Source: Didymella arachidicola
Lineage: Eukaryota > Ascomycota > Dothideomycetes > Pleosporales > Didymellaceae
Assembly (NCBI GenBank): GCA_016630955.3
Contig: CM050002.1
Span: 186,001-250,000, forward strand
DNA length: 64,000 nt
Direction of reading: 5' to 3'
In this document: positions 12,074 through 23,518 of the stretch, piece after piece
Layout: each line of letters starts with the position of its first letter
Position numbering within the stretch: position 1 is the first letter of the stretch
The notes under the pieces: generated by a model
The model's input: only the letters and a program-made list of their open reading frames with translations
Told to the model about the DNA's origin: nothing
Databases searched by the model: none
Made by a program: the position numbers and the translations under genes

Positions 12074-14254
12074 TCAACCCTCCGCCAATTGGTCAGGCTC
12101 CAGCAGCTTCTCCAACTCCTCCTTGATGAAAGCCTCCGCCTCTTCGCAGCCCTTCCCGATCAGCTGATTGAAGGTATCAGCGTCGGTTCCACGCATCGCC
12201 GGAATACACTTGAACAACTTCTGACACAAATCGATCGCATTGCCCTCCGCGACCGCTCGCACAATGGCATCATACATCGCAGACTTGCGTGTGTACACTG
12301 CGCCCTTGGGCGAGAACTCGCGCATAGCATCTGTGTAGATCTGCGCATACTTCTCGATTTGCCAGTCCATGTGCGGCATTGCGCTCGCCTCGTGCCCGTC
12401 GACCCAGTAGCGACGTAAAAAGTCTGGAACTGCAGAGTAGCCGGCGCAGTGCGGCGTGGTGGTACAGCCTTCCCAATCAATAATGCCTGTCACGTTACCC
12501 TCGTCGTCTGTGAGGATGTTCTGAAAGTCAAGATCTGGGTGGCTGAGGACGAATGTTTCAGGCTCGTCTGTGCAGAGAGGAGCGATCGTTGAGGTGGCGA
12601 TAAGCGGGTGCGCATAGAGGATATTGAGGATCTTACGGATCCCAAAGATCATATTCTCAGTATCTGGGTAGTCATCGAAGTCGGCGCTATGCGTATTAGG
12701 CCAGGCCTCGTCGATGTCAGCTGTCATATATTCCTTGCTGGAGTCGAAAGGTCCGTACTCGTAGATCTGGTCATCAGACTCAAGATCTTCTGGCGTTGTC
12801 TCATGAGGAGACTTCCAGCAATAGGCGTAAGTGACTTTTGGCTTCGCGCCTGTCGCAAGCGTCTCGGTGAAGTCAGGCGTACCGATTTTGTCGAAACGCA
12901 GATTCTCCAGCTTTGACATTTGGAATGCCAGTGAACGTAAGAAGTTGCAGCGCTTGACCTCTGTCTCTGGCGTGACCCTCACCGTGGTCTCATAGTTGCG
13001 ATTACCCGGCTCATCATACCAGATCATCTGGGCTGGTCGCCCTCGCAGCAGTTTCATCAGGATGAAGGGCGCACCAATGGCCGTGTCAAGCGTGTCGCTG
13101 AACGCGACGATCTTGGGAACAGGAAGCACCCGCTCAACTTGCATGTATCTCATCAGGGAAACCTCGCAACGCATATTGTGCGCGTCGCCTTCTCGCCAGC
13201 GGCTCTGAGTCCCGATCGCGGGAATGCGAACAACGTATTGCTTAACCCGCTTGTTGGCCACAGCCGACATCATCACGACGTGATTGAAGCCTCCGCGAAA
13301 GCGCTTTTCGATGCTGCAGTCATCAAGACTAACGTCATTTGTGGGCTTCTGGTTGATCGCCTTCCGTAGGAGCTGCATCAAAGACTCATCTGTGATTTGC
13401 TCAACCACATCCCACTGATAGCGTTCGAGCGCCGTTCCCTCTTCGCTCACGTCAGTCACAGCTGTGCACGGTATCGAAGTGCTACCGTTCGTGCACGGTA
13501 TGCTTGTAGCAGGAGCTCCTTCTTCGATTCTCGAAGAAAGAACATGAGCCTCCGACACTGGCTTGTCGTGAATTTCCATGGAATTTATCATATCCCGCGA
13601 CTCATGCTCTACTGACGTGAATATGGGCGTAATGTCGTTGTTTGATTCTGGTGCCTTTAATTTTGACGACTCTGCGGCATGCGCACCACACGCTGGGCAG
13701 TTCTGCAAAGCAGGTCCAGTCTGAACATCTGAAGGGATAACCTCACCCACAGAAAGGACAGTGCTGCAAAAGATGGGGAGACCTGTAACTGTCAAGCCCA
13801 GCTTGAAGGAGCGCAACGAGCTGACTGTGGTTCCTACGGTCTGGATCGAGGTGTTTGGACGAGCAACGAGGAATTTAGGGCTATTGCTACCGCTCGAGCT
13901 GCTATCGTTAGACATGGGCGTAAGGTTGGTCATATCGTAATTCTGAAAGGGTTCGTCAAGGCTGCTGTCGTCCTGTTGATTGCCGTCGACTTGGAGCTTG
14001 AGTTGGCTAGGGGCACATGATGAACTCGTGGAGATCTTGGTGTCATCATCGCTGGCATGACTAGTAGATCTCCGATGATGGCGATAGCGCTGTTTTAAAG
14101 TACGCGCTATAGATGTCTTCTCCTTGCGCGTCGATGGAGTAGAAGTCGGAGCAATCAGAGGCTGGGTTGTAGGAAGAGCGTCATGCTGTCTGGACGTAAA
14201 TGAATGCTCGCGCTTCCTACGCCACAAGTCCTTGAAGTTTCCGAAAATTCCCAT
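12074..14254 (-). CDS. Aminoglycoside-phosphotransferase-fold (APH) protein with long disordered N-terminus
   Basis: A single exon of 726 residues. Residues 1 to ~280 are low complexity, Ser/Thr-rich, with a basic start (KDLWRRKREH) and a CPACGAHA patch near 190. The APH/choline-kinase-like domain covers about 285-700: a nucleotide-binding stretch QYVVRIPAIG, FILMKLLRGRPAQMIWYD, the catalytic loop LSHPDLDFQNIL near residue 570 and the metal-binding IIDWEG near 592. All key loop residues (His, Asp, Asn, second Asp) are present, so the protein may be active. Fungal genomes carry many such APH-family genes with unknown substrates; antibiotic resistance should not be inferred. Length is above the usual 400-550 because of the N-terminal extension. 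Confidence 0.85.
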   Translation of the reverse strand: MGIFGNFKDLWRRKREHSFTSRQHDALPTTQPLIAPTSTPSTRKEKTSIARTLKQRYRHHRRSTSHASDDDTKISTSSSCAPSQLKLQVDGNQQDDSSLDEPFQNYDMTNLTPMSNDSSSSGSNSPKFLVARPNTSIQTVGTTVSSLRSFKLGLTVTGLPIFCSTVLSVGEVIPSDVQTGPALQNCPACGAHAAESSKLKAPESNNDITPIFTSVEHESRDMINSMEIHDKPVSEAHVLSSRIEEGAPATSIPCTNGSTSIPCTAVTDVSEEGTALERYQWDVVEQITDESLMQLLRKAINQKPTNDVSLDDCSIEKRFRGGFNHVVMMSAVANKRVKQYVVRIPAIGTQSRWREGDAHNMRCEVSLMRYMQVERVLPVPKIVAFSDTLDTAIGAPFILMKLLRGRPAQMIWYDEPGNRNYETTVRVTPETEVKRCNFLRSLAFQMSKLENLRFDKIGTPDFTETLATGAKPKVTYAYCWKSPHETTPEDLESDDQIYEYGPFDSSKEYMTADIDEAWPNTHSADFDDYPDTENMIFGIRKILNILYAHPLIATSTIAPLCTDEPETFVLSHPDLDFQNILTDDEGNVTGIIDWEGCTTTPHCAGYSAVPDFLRRYWVDGHEASAMPHMDWQIEKYAQIYTDAMREFSPKGAVYTRKSAMYDAIVRAVAEGNAIDLCQKLFKCIPAMRGTDADTFNQLIGKGCEEAEAFIKEELEKLLEPDQLAEG

Positions 14255-14735
14255 GTTGATATTCCCAAGGCATAGGTCGACCAGGTGGAGAAAGGAAGAT
14301 GCAGGTGGCGGTGTGAAGAAGTCGAGCTGCAGGCGGGAACATGCATAGGGGACGTGAGCTATACGTTTTATGGCCTAGCTACGTTTGATGAGCTAGTTTC
14401 CCTTTCACTGTTGAGTTGCTACAACAGTGGGGCAATACTGTTGTAGCAACTATTGGCATAATGGCAACGAAGCATTGCAGTGAGGGTGTATGTATCGCGT
14501 GAAAGGGCCTTCTCGACGCTGGGTGTTGTTGCGCACCGGATCTGGAAAATACCAAGTGAACCGTCTGCCACATTCAGCATGGCAACAAGTGAAGTCCAGG
14601 TTGGAGTGAATCCAGCGCTACTCATTGATGTACCTTTGACAAAATATCCTCATCTCCACTACAAACCGCAAACGGATCCCTACACCACTCCATAGCGTAC
14701 ACCACCCATCGACACTCCACGTCCATACCCTTGCC
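14255..14735. other. Intergenic region, divergent promoters
   Basis: Lies between the start of the APH gene (-) and the interrupted frame at 14736 (+). Near 14415-14450 a CAACAGT/ACTGTTG inverted motif recurs. No gene supported. Confidence 0.45.
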
Positions 14736-15644
14736 ATGTCTTCCTACGGCTTACCACTAGGTCGACTTTATGGCCCTGCGTGGCTAAACAAGGAGCTGTG
14801 GTCTCCCGGCTATAAGTGCGTCTGGACTGCAGAGAAAGATCAGTCTGGACATCACTACCCCGACCAGGAGTGCGACGCAGAGATCAAGACTAGCTGCTAC
14901 GACAAGCTACACGTCGCCTTCTGTCTGGATATTATCACTATGCCCAACGGCCACAAACGATTCTGCGGTCACCGTTTCCAGGCAGAGTCTCCGAAGGCCT
15001 GCGCCTTCCACGGTTGGGGCAGCAACAACGAGAACCGAGTCTTCCAGCGCGCGAAAAAGCGCTTGTCTTTTAAATTACCAGACTTGATCCCCCACGAGCA
15101 ACCTGGCTGGGAGATGGTCCTCACCCACTTCGGCGGCCTCCATTAGGTCCAAATACGCACAGGTTGGGTAGAAGGCAAGTTTTGCTTCGTTCGTGTACTA
15201 TCATGGCTCGCAGACGGCCAGCCAGACGAGGTCCAGGAGATCGCGTGCATCAAGCCTAAGGAGATGCAACTGGCTGAGTCCAATCGCGAGATCGCACTCA
15301 AGGAAGCTGAAGCCGCTGTCGAGTTGAGTCAGAAGAAAGCCGTTGAGGCTTTGGTGATGATCGAGCAGAACGTCAATAATTTCAATAATCACTTCTCCTA
15401 TCAGAAGTATAATAACCACACCGCACAAATCGCTACTGAGAAGAAGTTGGCAGCGAAGATGACCAAAGAGTTGAAAGATATAGCCCGGGAAGCAGAGCGT
15501 GCGGTGACGATGACCAAAGGCCGCAGGAAATGTGTCCCGGTCGACGCTGCAAAGCACCTAAAGATGATGAAAGCCAAGAAGAAGAGCTAGTACGACAAGA
15601 AGGCTAGTGAGCTTCGATCATCTGCTGGTATGCGCAGTTGCTAA
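14736..15644 (+). pseudogene. Orphan reading frame interrupted by two in-frame TAG codons
   Basis: One frame is open from 14736 to 15644 apart from TAG at 15144-15146 and TAG at 15588-15590. The first part (136 residues) is rich in Cys/His (KCVWTAEKDQ, QECDAEI, FCLDI, KRFCGHRF, CAFHGW) and may bind zinc. The second part, after the first TAG, begins VQIRTGWVEGKFCFVRVLSW and goes on into an Ala/Glu/Lys-rich predicted coiled coil (EIALKEAEAAVELSQKKAVE) and a basic end. A short third part ends at TAA. I found no intron with the right phase that removes the first TAG. Both stops are one C-to-T change from CAG. I do not recognise the family. Alternatives: a real 136-residue protein, or two genes in the same frame by chance. 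Confidence 0.45.
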
Positions 15645-16186
15645 CGAGTGCAACAGTCGCTTTGTAAGCTTCGATGGCAGATGGCTTTCGTAGTCAAGAC
15701 ACCTAATGTGGACTGTGTTGCCTGGTGGGGTTCGGTCGGAACTACGATTACAACCTGATCGTCTCGTATTCGAAGAATCGGTGTTGATCGGAGAAGGTAC
15801 GGATCAGCCGGTTTCCCTTCCTGTTGGTATGCATCTATTAATGGCTGGTTTGTGGCCGGTCTGCTCTCCAGGTGCAGAATTTTGATTGTCGTTGGCGATG
15901 CTGTAGTGCTACTGTATGTCGAATCTGTAATCCAGTCGCGTTCTTCTTGCTATAGTGACGCGTCGAAAACATGATGAGAAGACGTGATGGTGAGACAAAG
16001 CCAGCGGCGCACGCGTTAGATTTGGGCCATGGTCGGCTTAGTCGTGATAGTATCAACGACACTTTCTGATCTTATGCAGACAAAGGCAGGTACAACCCAT
16101 GAATCAATGACAAGATCGTCCTGATGACTAGGGTATCGTTGGATTCGTATTCTGTATGTAAGGGATCGCCGGGTTACATCTGTTAC
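15645..16186. other. Intergenic region, nothing recognised
   Basis: No domain-bearing frame. It ends at the 3' end of the glucosyltransferase gene on the minus strand. Confidence 0.5.
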
Positions 16187-19100
16187 CTAGAAGCCACTGG
16201 GGTCGGCACCAGCACCAGAGCTTCCACCCGCTGCGTCTCTACCTTGCAATCTCCTCTGTCTGTGCTCCTCTTCCAGCAGGCTCTGCTTTTTGATATACTC
16301 CATCACGATCTCATCTTCGCTCTTCTCCTTGCTTGCATTCGCCTGTCGCTCCTTCTCGGCCCTCTCACTCTCCTCAAGCACCTTCCTTAAGTCCTCATCT
16401 TCGGCAGTTGCACCAGCCGAGTCACCTGCTGTGCCCACAGTACCGCTGTCTTGTGCGCCTGTGGCGCTCTCATAATCCTGCGGATAGTGTTGCTGCAGGT
16501 GAGCAAGCTCTTTGCTCTCAGCGATGATGCGCTGGAAGTCAGCATCATCCTCTGTGTCGCTGCTGTCCCACTCTGAGTCTGAACCGTGCTGACGATGGCG
16601 TGATGTGTCGAGGATAGACTTGCGTAACGTCTCCTCTAGCAACTTCTGCTCCTCTTCTGTGGCACCACTACGTCCAGCTTCTTCCATACTAGCTTGCATT
16701 GCGCGCTTGAGCATTTCTTCCTCATCCTCGTCGTTGGCGCCGGCTGGCGCACGCTCCAGCTCTGCTACGGAGGCACGAATAGCGCGCGCAATGACCTGGT
16801 CCTCTTCTGCATTGCCATGAGAGTTCTCAGCCACAGATGCAGCAATAGCAGTTTCGAGCTCGCGGCGCTCGGCTTCCTCTTCAGCGATGAACCGAGCCTC
16901 GACCTCCGTATTTGTTTGTTGAGACTGCTGCGATTGTGCAGTCGTTACTCGCGACATGCGTTCCTGTTCTTGCTGTTTCCAGGCAGGAAGAGCATTGGAA
17001 TTCGTGCGAGAAGCTGGCGTGCTGGATTCGCTATAGCTAGTTTGTTGGCTCATGGCTGGAGGGAAGGATGGACGTGCTTCAGACTTGTTGAAGTGTGAGT
17101 TTACTCGGCTCCAGCGATCCTCTTTTCGTTTTCGTTTGTCCGCCACGAGGGTGTGAAGCGAGTCCATCGTGTCTCCGCCAGGGTTCTTCTTCTTCTTCAT
17201 ATTGACCTTGACAATCTTCCACTTGCTGACAATGTCGGCTCGCTCCTGAAGCGAGACTTCGATGGACTCGTCGTAGCCCTGTGATATTCGTGCGGCGATG
17301 ATATAATTCTGGACACCAGCTCCTTTGCTCTTGATCATCTCCTGATACAAACCTTTCATGGCATAGCCAGGCACTGCCCATGCACCGCCCATGACGCGGA
17401 AAGGTACACTCATAATGCCTCGACCAACGCCTTTGACAAAGCCGACGCCACCTTCCTTCTTGGCGCCCTTGTAAGGGTCTGTGACGATTCCAGTGATACC
17501 ATCGTAGAGGCCAAAGCCAAATTGCTGCTTCGAGTCAGTAAATATGCGCAACGTTATTCGAACAAGTGCTCACCTTAGCCGCTGTGGCGAGACCACTCTT
17601 GAGGTCTGTGACGTTGTCGACCTTTCGCACTTCGCCACCGTACAACTTAGGTACATTGTGGAAGCCCTTGGCGACATTGAGCGAGAAATCCATCGGCGAC
17701 TTGAACCCTGCACCAACAATGCGCGCCAGACCCTTGCCAGTGTCAACAGCAGAATCCACTTGCATATTCTTCAGATTATCTGTGAAGTTTGAGGATGAGC
17801 CAGTCTCAGATCGAGACGGTCCTGTGCTGGAAGCCGAGTACTTTTGCTTGGGTCCACATGCATCCGGTGACAGTAGTCGACCATGCTCGCGGGAAGGCGA
17901 ACGCGAGTGCTGTGCTGAAGCAGAAAACGCCTCAGCCATAAAGGTCGATCTATGCGAAGGAGACCCAGGTGCATCCGGGCTCATCGCAGCTACACGCATG
18001 CTTCCTTTTTCATCCAGGCCTGTAGACTGCACAGTCGAAGGTGTGTTTTGCCCACTCATCGAGTCTGCACCTGTTGCAGTTCGCGACGTTGTTGGATGAC
18101 CGGGACGGCTCGACTCGCCAGCATTTGATGTACTTCCTGAACCTTGTGCTCTTTCCTTGCCCTTCTTCGAAGCTGCTCTTGCATCTGGGTGGATGTTGAG
18201 CAGCTTCAGGGTCTGGATGGGCATGTCTGCAACTCCCATCATCATCGATGTAGCAGTACCAGTTAACGCACTTGCTGCGCCTGAAATGGGATCCCAAGGA
18301 CCCTCGTCCGTCTGGTATTCGCGGGCACGAGCGCTGTCGGATTGTCAGTATTGCGTGAAGTTGCGATTATGTCACCAACTTACAGTTTCAGTTCCTTGAA
18401 GTCAATCTCACCCTCTTGTGCTAGCACTGTCGCTGCCTTTGCGCTCAGTTTGACTTGCGTACGCTTCACACGCCACACAGCTGGACGGTTAGGCACGACA
18501 GCGCACCGCAGATCATCATAGTTTAGCATCTGATGGAATGACTGCGCACCGCTCTGGCTTCCGTTCTCTTGCTTGATCTTGCTGCAAAGCTCTTGCGCAC
18601 GCTCCAGGGACTGAGGTTCCAGGGCCTTGTTGATTGATTCTGCTAGCTTCTCAGCCGTCAACTCCTTGTAAGGCGTAGGATCAGGACCTGCGCCAGCTCT
18701 GGCTACCATGGCACCCCAGAATGGCTGGTCGCCGAAGAAGGGCACGACGACCGTTGGTCTTCCGGCGGCGATACCAGCAGCTGTTGTGCCAGCGCCACCG
18801 TGATGCACCACGGCTGAGACGCGCTTGAACAACCAGTCATGAGGGCAGTTGCCCAGCATGAATACACCCTCTGGAATGCCCAGTTCATCGGCTCCTAGAC
18901 CTCCCCAACCCTTGGACACCAGGGCTCGTCGTCCAGTGATCTTGACCGCATCAAAGATCATTTTCGTCATGGCATTGGGATCATCAACGACGATTGAACC
19001 GAACCCGATGTAGACGGGTGGTTCTCCTGCATCAAGAAAAGCTTTGAGTGCAGGCTCGGGCGTGTAGTTCTGCGCCAGATCGAGGAAGTAAAAACCCGCA

Positions 19101-20548
19101 ATTGAAATATGGTGAGACCAATCGCTCGGCTTTGGGATCAGCGCAGGAGACCAGCAATACGTAAACGGCACCTTCATCCGCGCTAGCATGGCCGGTGCCC
19201 ATATCATGCTGATTGGGTCTAACGACAGGCTCTCCTTACGAAACCTGTTGATAATGTCCCCCAATCCTTGCCATGTCAGCAGATCGACCATGATGTACGA
19301 CATGTAGTTTGTGATTGTAGGATCGGCATTCGACGATTGGATGTTTGCGAGCGGATGAGGAAATTGCTGTGTGGGTGACCAGGGCATCCTATGTTCTTGT
19401 TAACTTGTTTCGATCCCTTGATTAAGAATACATACGTAAACATCATATGCAGCGGAATACCTAGCTTTTCAGCGCAATGGACATGTCCGAACGCGGGAGG
19501 ATTTGCGATGATGGCGTCAGCCACGAAAGGCTTCTTGAGCTGCTCAGGCAGCTGCTCTTCGATGCCCATCCACTCCTCGACAGTCTGCTTAAGTGGGTCA
19601 ACGCCTAAACCGTTGCCAGTCTCTACGCATGATCTCCACGTTCCGCGCAAGATCTCTGCAATGCCTTTTCTTCTCTTGCCTACATCGCCGCTCCATAGAG
19701 TGTCCATGCCAGGCATTAGGCCAGGGTTTTTGACCATGAAAGCCATGAGCTCAGCAGGGTCACCACCAATACTGAAGAATTCCAGCCCATTTTCAATGAC
19801 AAAGCCCTTGAATGTTGGATGCGTGGCTAGCCGTACTCGGTGACCGTATGTGTCCTTCAATACCTTGCCCAGGGCCACAAATGGCTGCACATCTCCTCTG
19901 GACCCAACGACTTGTATGACCACATTCAAAGAAGGCGGTGCTCTCTGTCCTGGAGCACCGCCGAGTGACTCTGGAATGTACGGCGGAGGGGGCTCTGGAT
20001 CTTCCTGTGCCTGGGTGAGCTGCCGCTGGATTTGCGGTACGATAAGCTGCGAGAGAGCACGGCTCTTTTGGTTGATCCGAATGTTCACTCGACCATCTTC
20101 GGCGACTGTCGCGTTTGTATCGAGCTCATCGTTGTCGCTCTGGAGTGTGCCAGGGACTTCGCTATAGGCTGGCGGAGGAAGGTCGGGGGGCGTTGCGTGT
20201 GGTTCGTCGACACGGCTTAAGTCGTGATATGAATTCGATGTGGTGCTATGTAGAACATTAGTAACAGGCCCCTATCTCGGTATACAGCTCTGCTGACGTA
20301 GTTGAGAGCTGCGCAGCGTCGGAGGGCCGATAGGAGCCAACATATGATGATGCCTCAGGCTTTGAATCCGGTGGTGGTGGCGCATTGCGCTGAGGCGGAG
20401 GAGGCGCCCGCGATGAGCTATCAGAAGGGTATCCGGGTGCGTGTGATATGCCTTTGTCTGAGTACTGCGGCGGTTGTGACGGTGGTGGTGGTGGTGGGGC
20501 AGGACCATCGCGCGCGTTCGCGTCTGAGGGGTTTTTGGAACCCGACAT
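16187..20548 (-). CDS. Sterol 3-beta-glucosyltransferase-like protein with VPS13/ATG2-C-like segment and UIM array
   Basis: Five exons, 20548-20286, 20245-19436, 19388-18384, 18333-17574 and 17524-16187, give about 1391 residues. Residues 1-165 are Pro-rich. The GT1 domain starts near VVIQVVGSRGDVQPFVALGK (about 175); the donor-sugar site HHGGAGTTAAGIAAGRP lies near 555, followed by FFGDQPFWG. This matches UDP-glucose:sterol glucosyltransferases (Atg26/UGT80). The PH-GRAM N-terminus of Atg26 is absent, so this is a paralogue class. About residues 880-1010 carry fungal-specific KGFHNVPKLYGG and a Gly-rich segment, GITGIVTDPYKGAKKEGGVG, then GFVKGVGRGIM, resembling the C-terminal amphipathic region of VPS13/ATG2. 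From about 1165 to 1385 at least four, perhaps seven, UIM-like helices occur (ELETAIAASVAE, VIARAIRASVAEL, EMLKRAMQASMEE, IVMEYIKKQSLLEEE). An earlier ATG lies at 20578; an alternative first donor at 20297 is also in frame. Confidence 0.85.
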
Positions 20549-20578
20549 CGAGGTTATTGCAAGGGAACGGGGTATCAA

Positions 20579-22491
20579 ACAAGCATGCCAGCAAAAGAAT
20601 GGCCTATAAAGAAGATGCCGCGAACTGCAAAGAAGGTATTTAGGAGCCTGATCTCAAAGGTAACGAGCATATGCGCTATGATGCGGAGTTGTAGGGGTCT
20701 CATTGGCTATAGCCAGCATCCATACACAAAACTCGTCATCGGTGGCTGTGCTGTTCAGTGTCCAACACCTGTAAAGCGCTCTTGGCACAGCGCGACCACC
20801 TGAGCCGCTTTATCACGTTTGCAGGGCTGTCTGCACTTCTGTTACAGCCGTCCGCTAACAACGATGTGTCGGCACGACAAACTCCACCAGTGTACTCTCC
20901 TTGGTCAAACGGCACAATTTCTTCGAGGCACGAGCTTTGCCAACTTACGTTGACCTGGTTTTCAATTCACATCGTTCCATAAATGCTCGCTTACCATGGT
21001 AGACTTTTGGCGTCTTTACGATCCGTTCGTATTCGGCCGTATAACGTATAGTGTACACGAAGAGCATAGGCAACCTCAGCAAACACTAGATAGTGGAGAC
21101 TTTCGCACGAACCTCCATTGTCTGCGGCCTCATATGTTGAATTGATCTGCCCATGTCCGACTCCAGCGGTCCACATCCGCTCTACAAGATTGTCACCTTT
21201 GTCAAGCACAGACATTCCCAGCTAGCAGGCCCCATCGAAAGCTGATTATATCTTTCTAGAAACATTTGTAAGATTCAACAATCATCCTTGCAGCCCAAAC
21301 GTACCTTTACCATAGGTGTGGCCAGACAGTGACGATACCTTCGGCATGAGAAGTGATGTTGACTTTGGGCGTCTGACTGAAAGTTGGCAAGCCGTAGGCA
21401 ATTTGATCGCTGTTCCTGCTCGCCATGAAAGCCTGGAAGGTACTCTTCCTCGGCCCGCTGGTTGCTACGTCACAGTGTGGCATCGCCAAACCAATGGTCG
21501 GTGCATCGACCTCAGGAGACGCGGTGGAACCATTGGCAGGTTGGTGCTTGCTTCCCAGGGTACTGATTGACCTTGTGTATAGCTTGGCGGCTCCAGTCCG
21601 TAACGAGCTCTTGTAGAACTCTAATGGCAAGATACAATAACGACGGTCGAAGCGCATCTTAATGGACGCTGTTGACATCAATATGTTAATGGCTGGAGGA
21701 GGAAGTCGATGACAATTCTTTAATAGTATGTGCGCTGTCAGCGGGCGTTTGAAGACTACGAATCCTGGAGGTGAATTATGAAGCCAATAGCAGCACTATT
21801 ATTTGATGAGATTCGTTTGTTGGCAGCTCTGAGCGTACGATCTTGCGGTGAGACAGCCGGTCGTACTTACCATGAGGATCGAAGGCAGGTGCGAGTCTGG
21901 AAGTGAAAGAGACAAGACATGTCCTCAATCGAGAAGTAAGACATCCCGATCAGGAGTTTTGAGACTGACCCTCTACAGATTCTGGCCCTGCAAGCACCAG
22001 TGCGTTCATGGTAGACTTGTGAGCTAGTGTCTGCGGCTGCATGAGGACTTGGAATGGTTTTGATGTTAGGCGGTAGGAAAGATTGGATCCTAGATCAAAT
22101 TAGTAAGCGTTACAGTAGTCTACGATGTTCAGAGTATGAAAGTATTGGCCTATTTACTATGTAGCATTTATCTTCCAGATCTGACGAGTGTTCACTTCTT
22201 GATCGATTGGGTTAGCTACGTTGGACCCTGCATGAAGTGGAGCCAGGCGCGTCACAGCTCACATGCACCTGCCACCCAACGTCAGCTTCGAGGCCACAAC
22301 ATCGCGCGTCTTATGTAGACAACACATAGCTAGTTGTAGCCTGAAGCAAGAGCGTTAGCTTGTTTGAAATTTCGTATCAGCTCTTCTATCATTACAAGCG
22401 CCCTCGTCACAACGCGACGCTCTTCCGCTTGCGCACAGCTCCGTCACGCTCATGAGTGCAGCTATACACCACGGCTGAAACGCAACACAAC
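20579..22491. other. 1.9 kb intergenic region, nothing supported
   Basis: Contains the glucosyltransferase promoter and the upstream region of the nuclease gene. Small frames at 21307-21681 (-) and 21425-21616 (+, with a leader-like start) overlap each other and have no domain. Confidence 0.45.
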
Positions 22492-23518
22492 ATGGTAACC
22501 GTGAAGAATTGCTTAAAAGCCGCCTTCTGGCTCACCGGAACGGCAGCTTGGAATACAGATGGTGGCTGGCTACCCTCTCCGAGTATTTGTTCTGCAGCTG
22601 ACCAGAAGCAGTACACAATCAGATTGGATTCATGGCCGAGACATTCTTGTACCCTGAAACAATTTCCACCCTCGCCGAAATCATCGAGCCGCAATACAAT
22701 GGCTCAATAGGTCGAGCCGCTGCTTGGGCAGATGGCTATGCGCACACAGCGGAAGGACGCTTCTCATACCAATGGCATTGGATAGACACGCACGATTTTC
22801 CTCCACAGCATTGTAATCTGAACTACACAAAGGATTGTGCGGAAGGAGGTTGCGTAGTTAGTGCTATCTCCAATCAGACTGGAATACTGAAAGGGTGCAT
22901 CGATGATGTAAGGGCCGGCACTCTAAGTGGAGGCAGCAATTTGACGTGCTCCTACGCTCTTAAGTGGGTGTCGCACTTTCTCGGCGACATTGCGCAACCT
23001 TTACATGCCTCTGGACGCGCTGCAGGTGGCAACTTCTACAGGGTTAAGTTCGCCAATCACTCGACTGAGCTGCATGCAGTAAGTTCTTACTCAGCCAGGT
23101 CCCTGATTAGACTCTGACAACATAGGTATGGGATGGATACATTCCCTATTACGCTGCGAAGGTCGACAAGCCCTTTTCGAACCAATCGATCGACCCGTTT
23201 TTCGAGAACTTGGTCTCTCGTATCCGCAGAGATGGCTTCTACGAAGCGCCGTACATGTGGGTCGCTTGCAGTGATCCATCTACACCTGTAGAATGTGCGA
23301 CAACGTGGGCCACAGAAAGCAACAAATGGACGTGCGATTATGTATACAGACGTCTGCACGGAGATGAGGATCTGGGGTACAACGGCTACGCAGACGGTGC
23401 AGTGCCTATCGTCGAACTGCAGATCAGCAAAGCTGCCTACAGGCTAGCAACTTGGCTGAACAAGATGGTAGGCACGAAAGGCCCGGCATTTGCGGAACAG
23501 GAAGTGCTCGAGCTCTGA
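22492..23518 (+). CDS. Secreted S1/P1-type zinc nuclease
   Basis: Three exons, 22492-22561, 22612-23078 and 23126-23518, give 309 residues. The start at 22492 provides a short signal peptide (KAAFWLTGTAA) ending just before W-NTDVHNQIGFMAE; in this family the mature N-terminal Trp and the following His bind zinc, so the start and first intron are well supported. Further zinc ligands are seen in AAWADGYAH, WHWIDTHDFPP and HFLGDIAQPLHASGR. Several NxS/T sites (NGS, NYT, NQT, NLT, NHS, NQS) fit secretion. The enzyme should hydrolyse single-stranded DNA/RNA and 3'-nucleotides outside the cell, probably for phosphate or nucleotide scavenging. Length is normal for the family. Confidence 0.9.

Noticed and set aside
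14736..15644. An intron that removes the TAG at 15144
   Set aside because: The acceptor at CGCACAG (15163) needs a phase-1 donor, and the GT sites within a usual intron distance have the wrong phase or would leave an intron near 30 nt.
16187..20548. Calling the large glucosyltransferase Atg26
   Set aside because: Atg26 has PH and GRAM domains before the enzyme; here the N-terminus is Pro-rich and the extra domains are C-terminal.
21307..21681. Overlapping small frames, one with a leader-like start
   Set aside because: The plus- and minus-strand candidates overlap, carry no domain and have no clear splice or promoter support.
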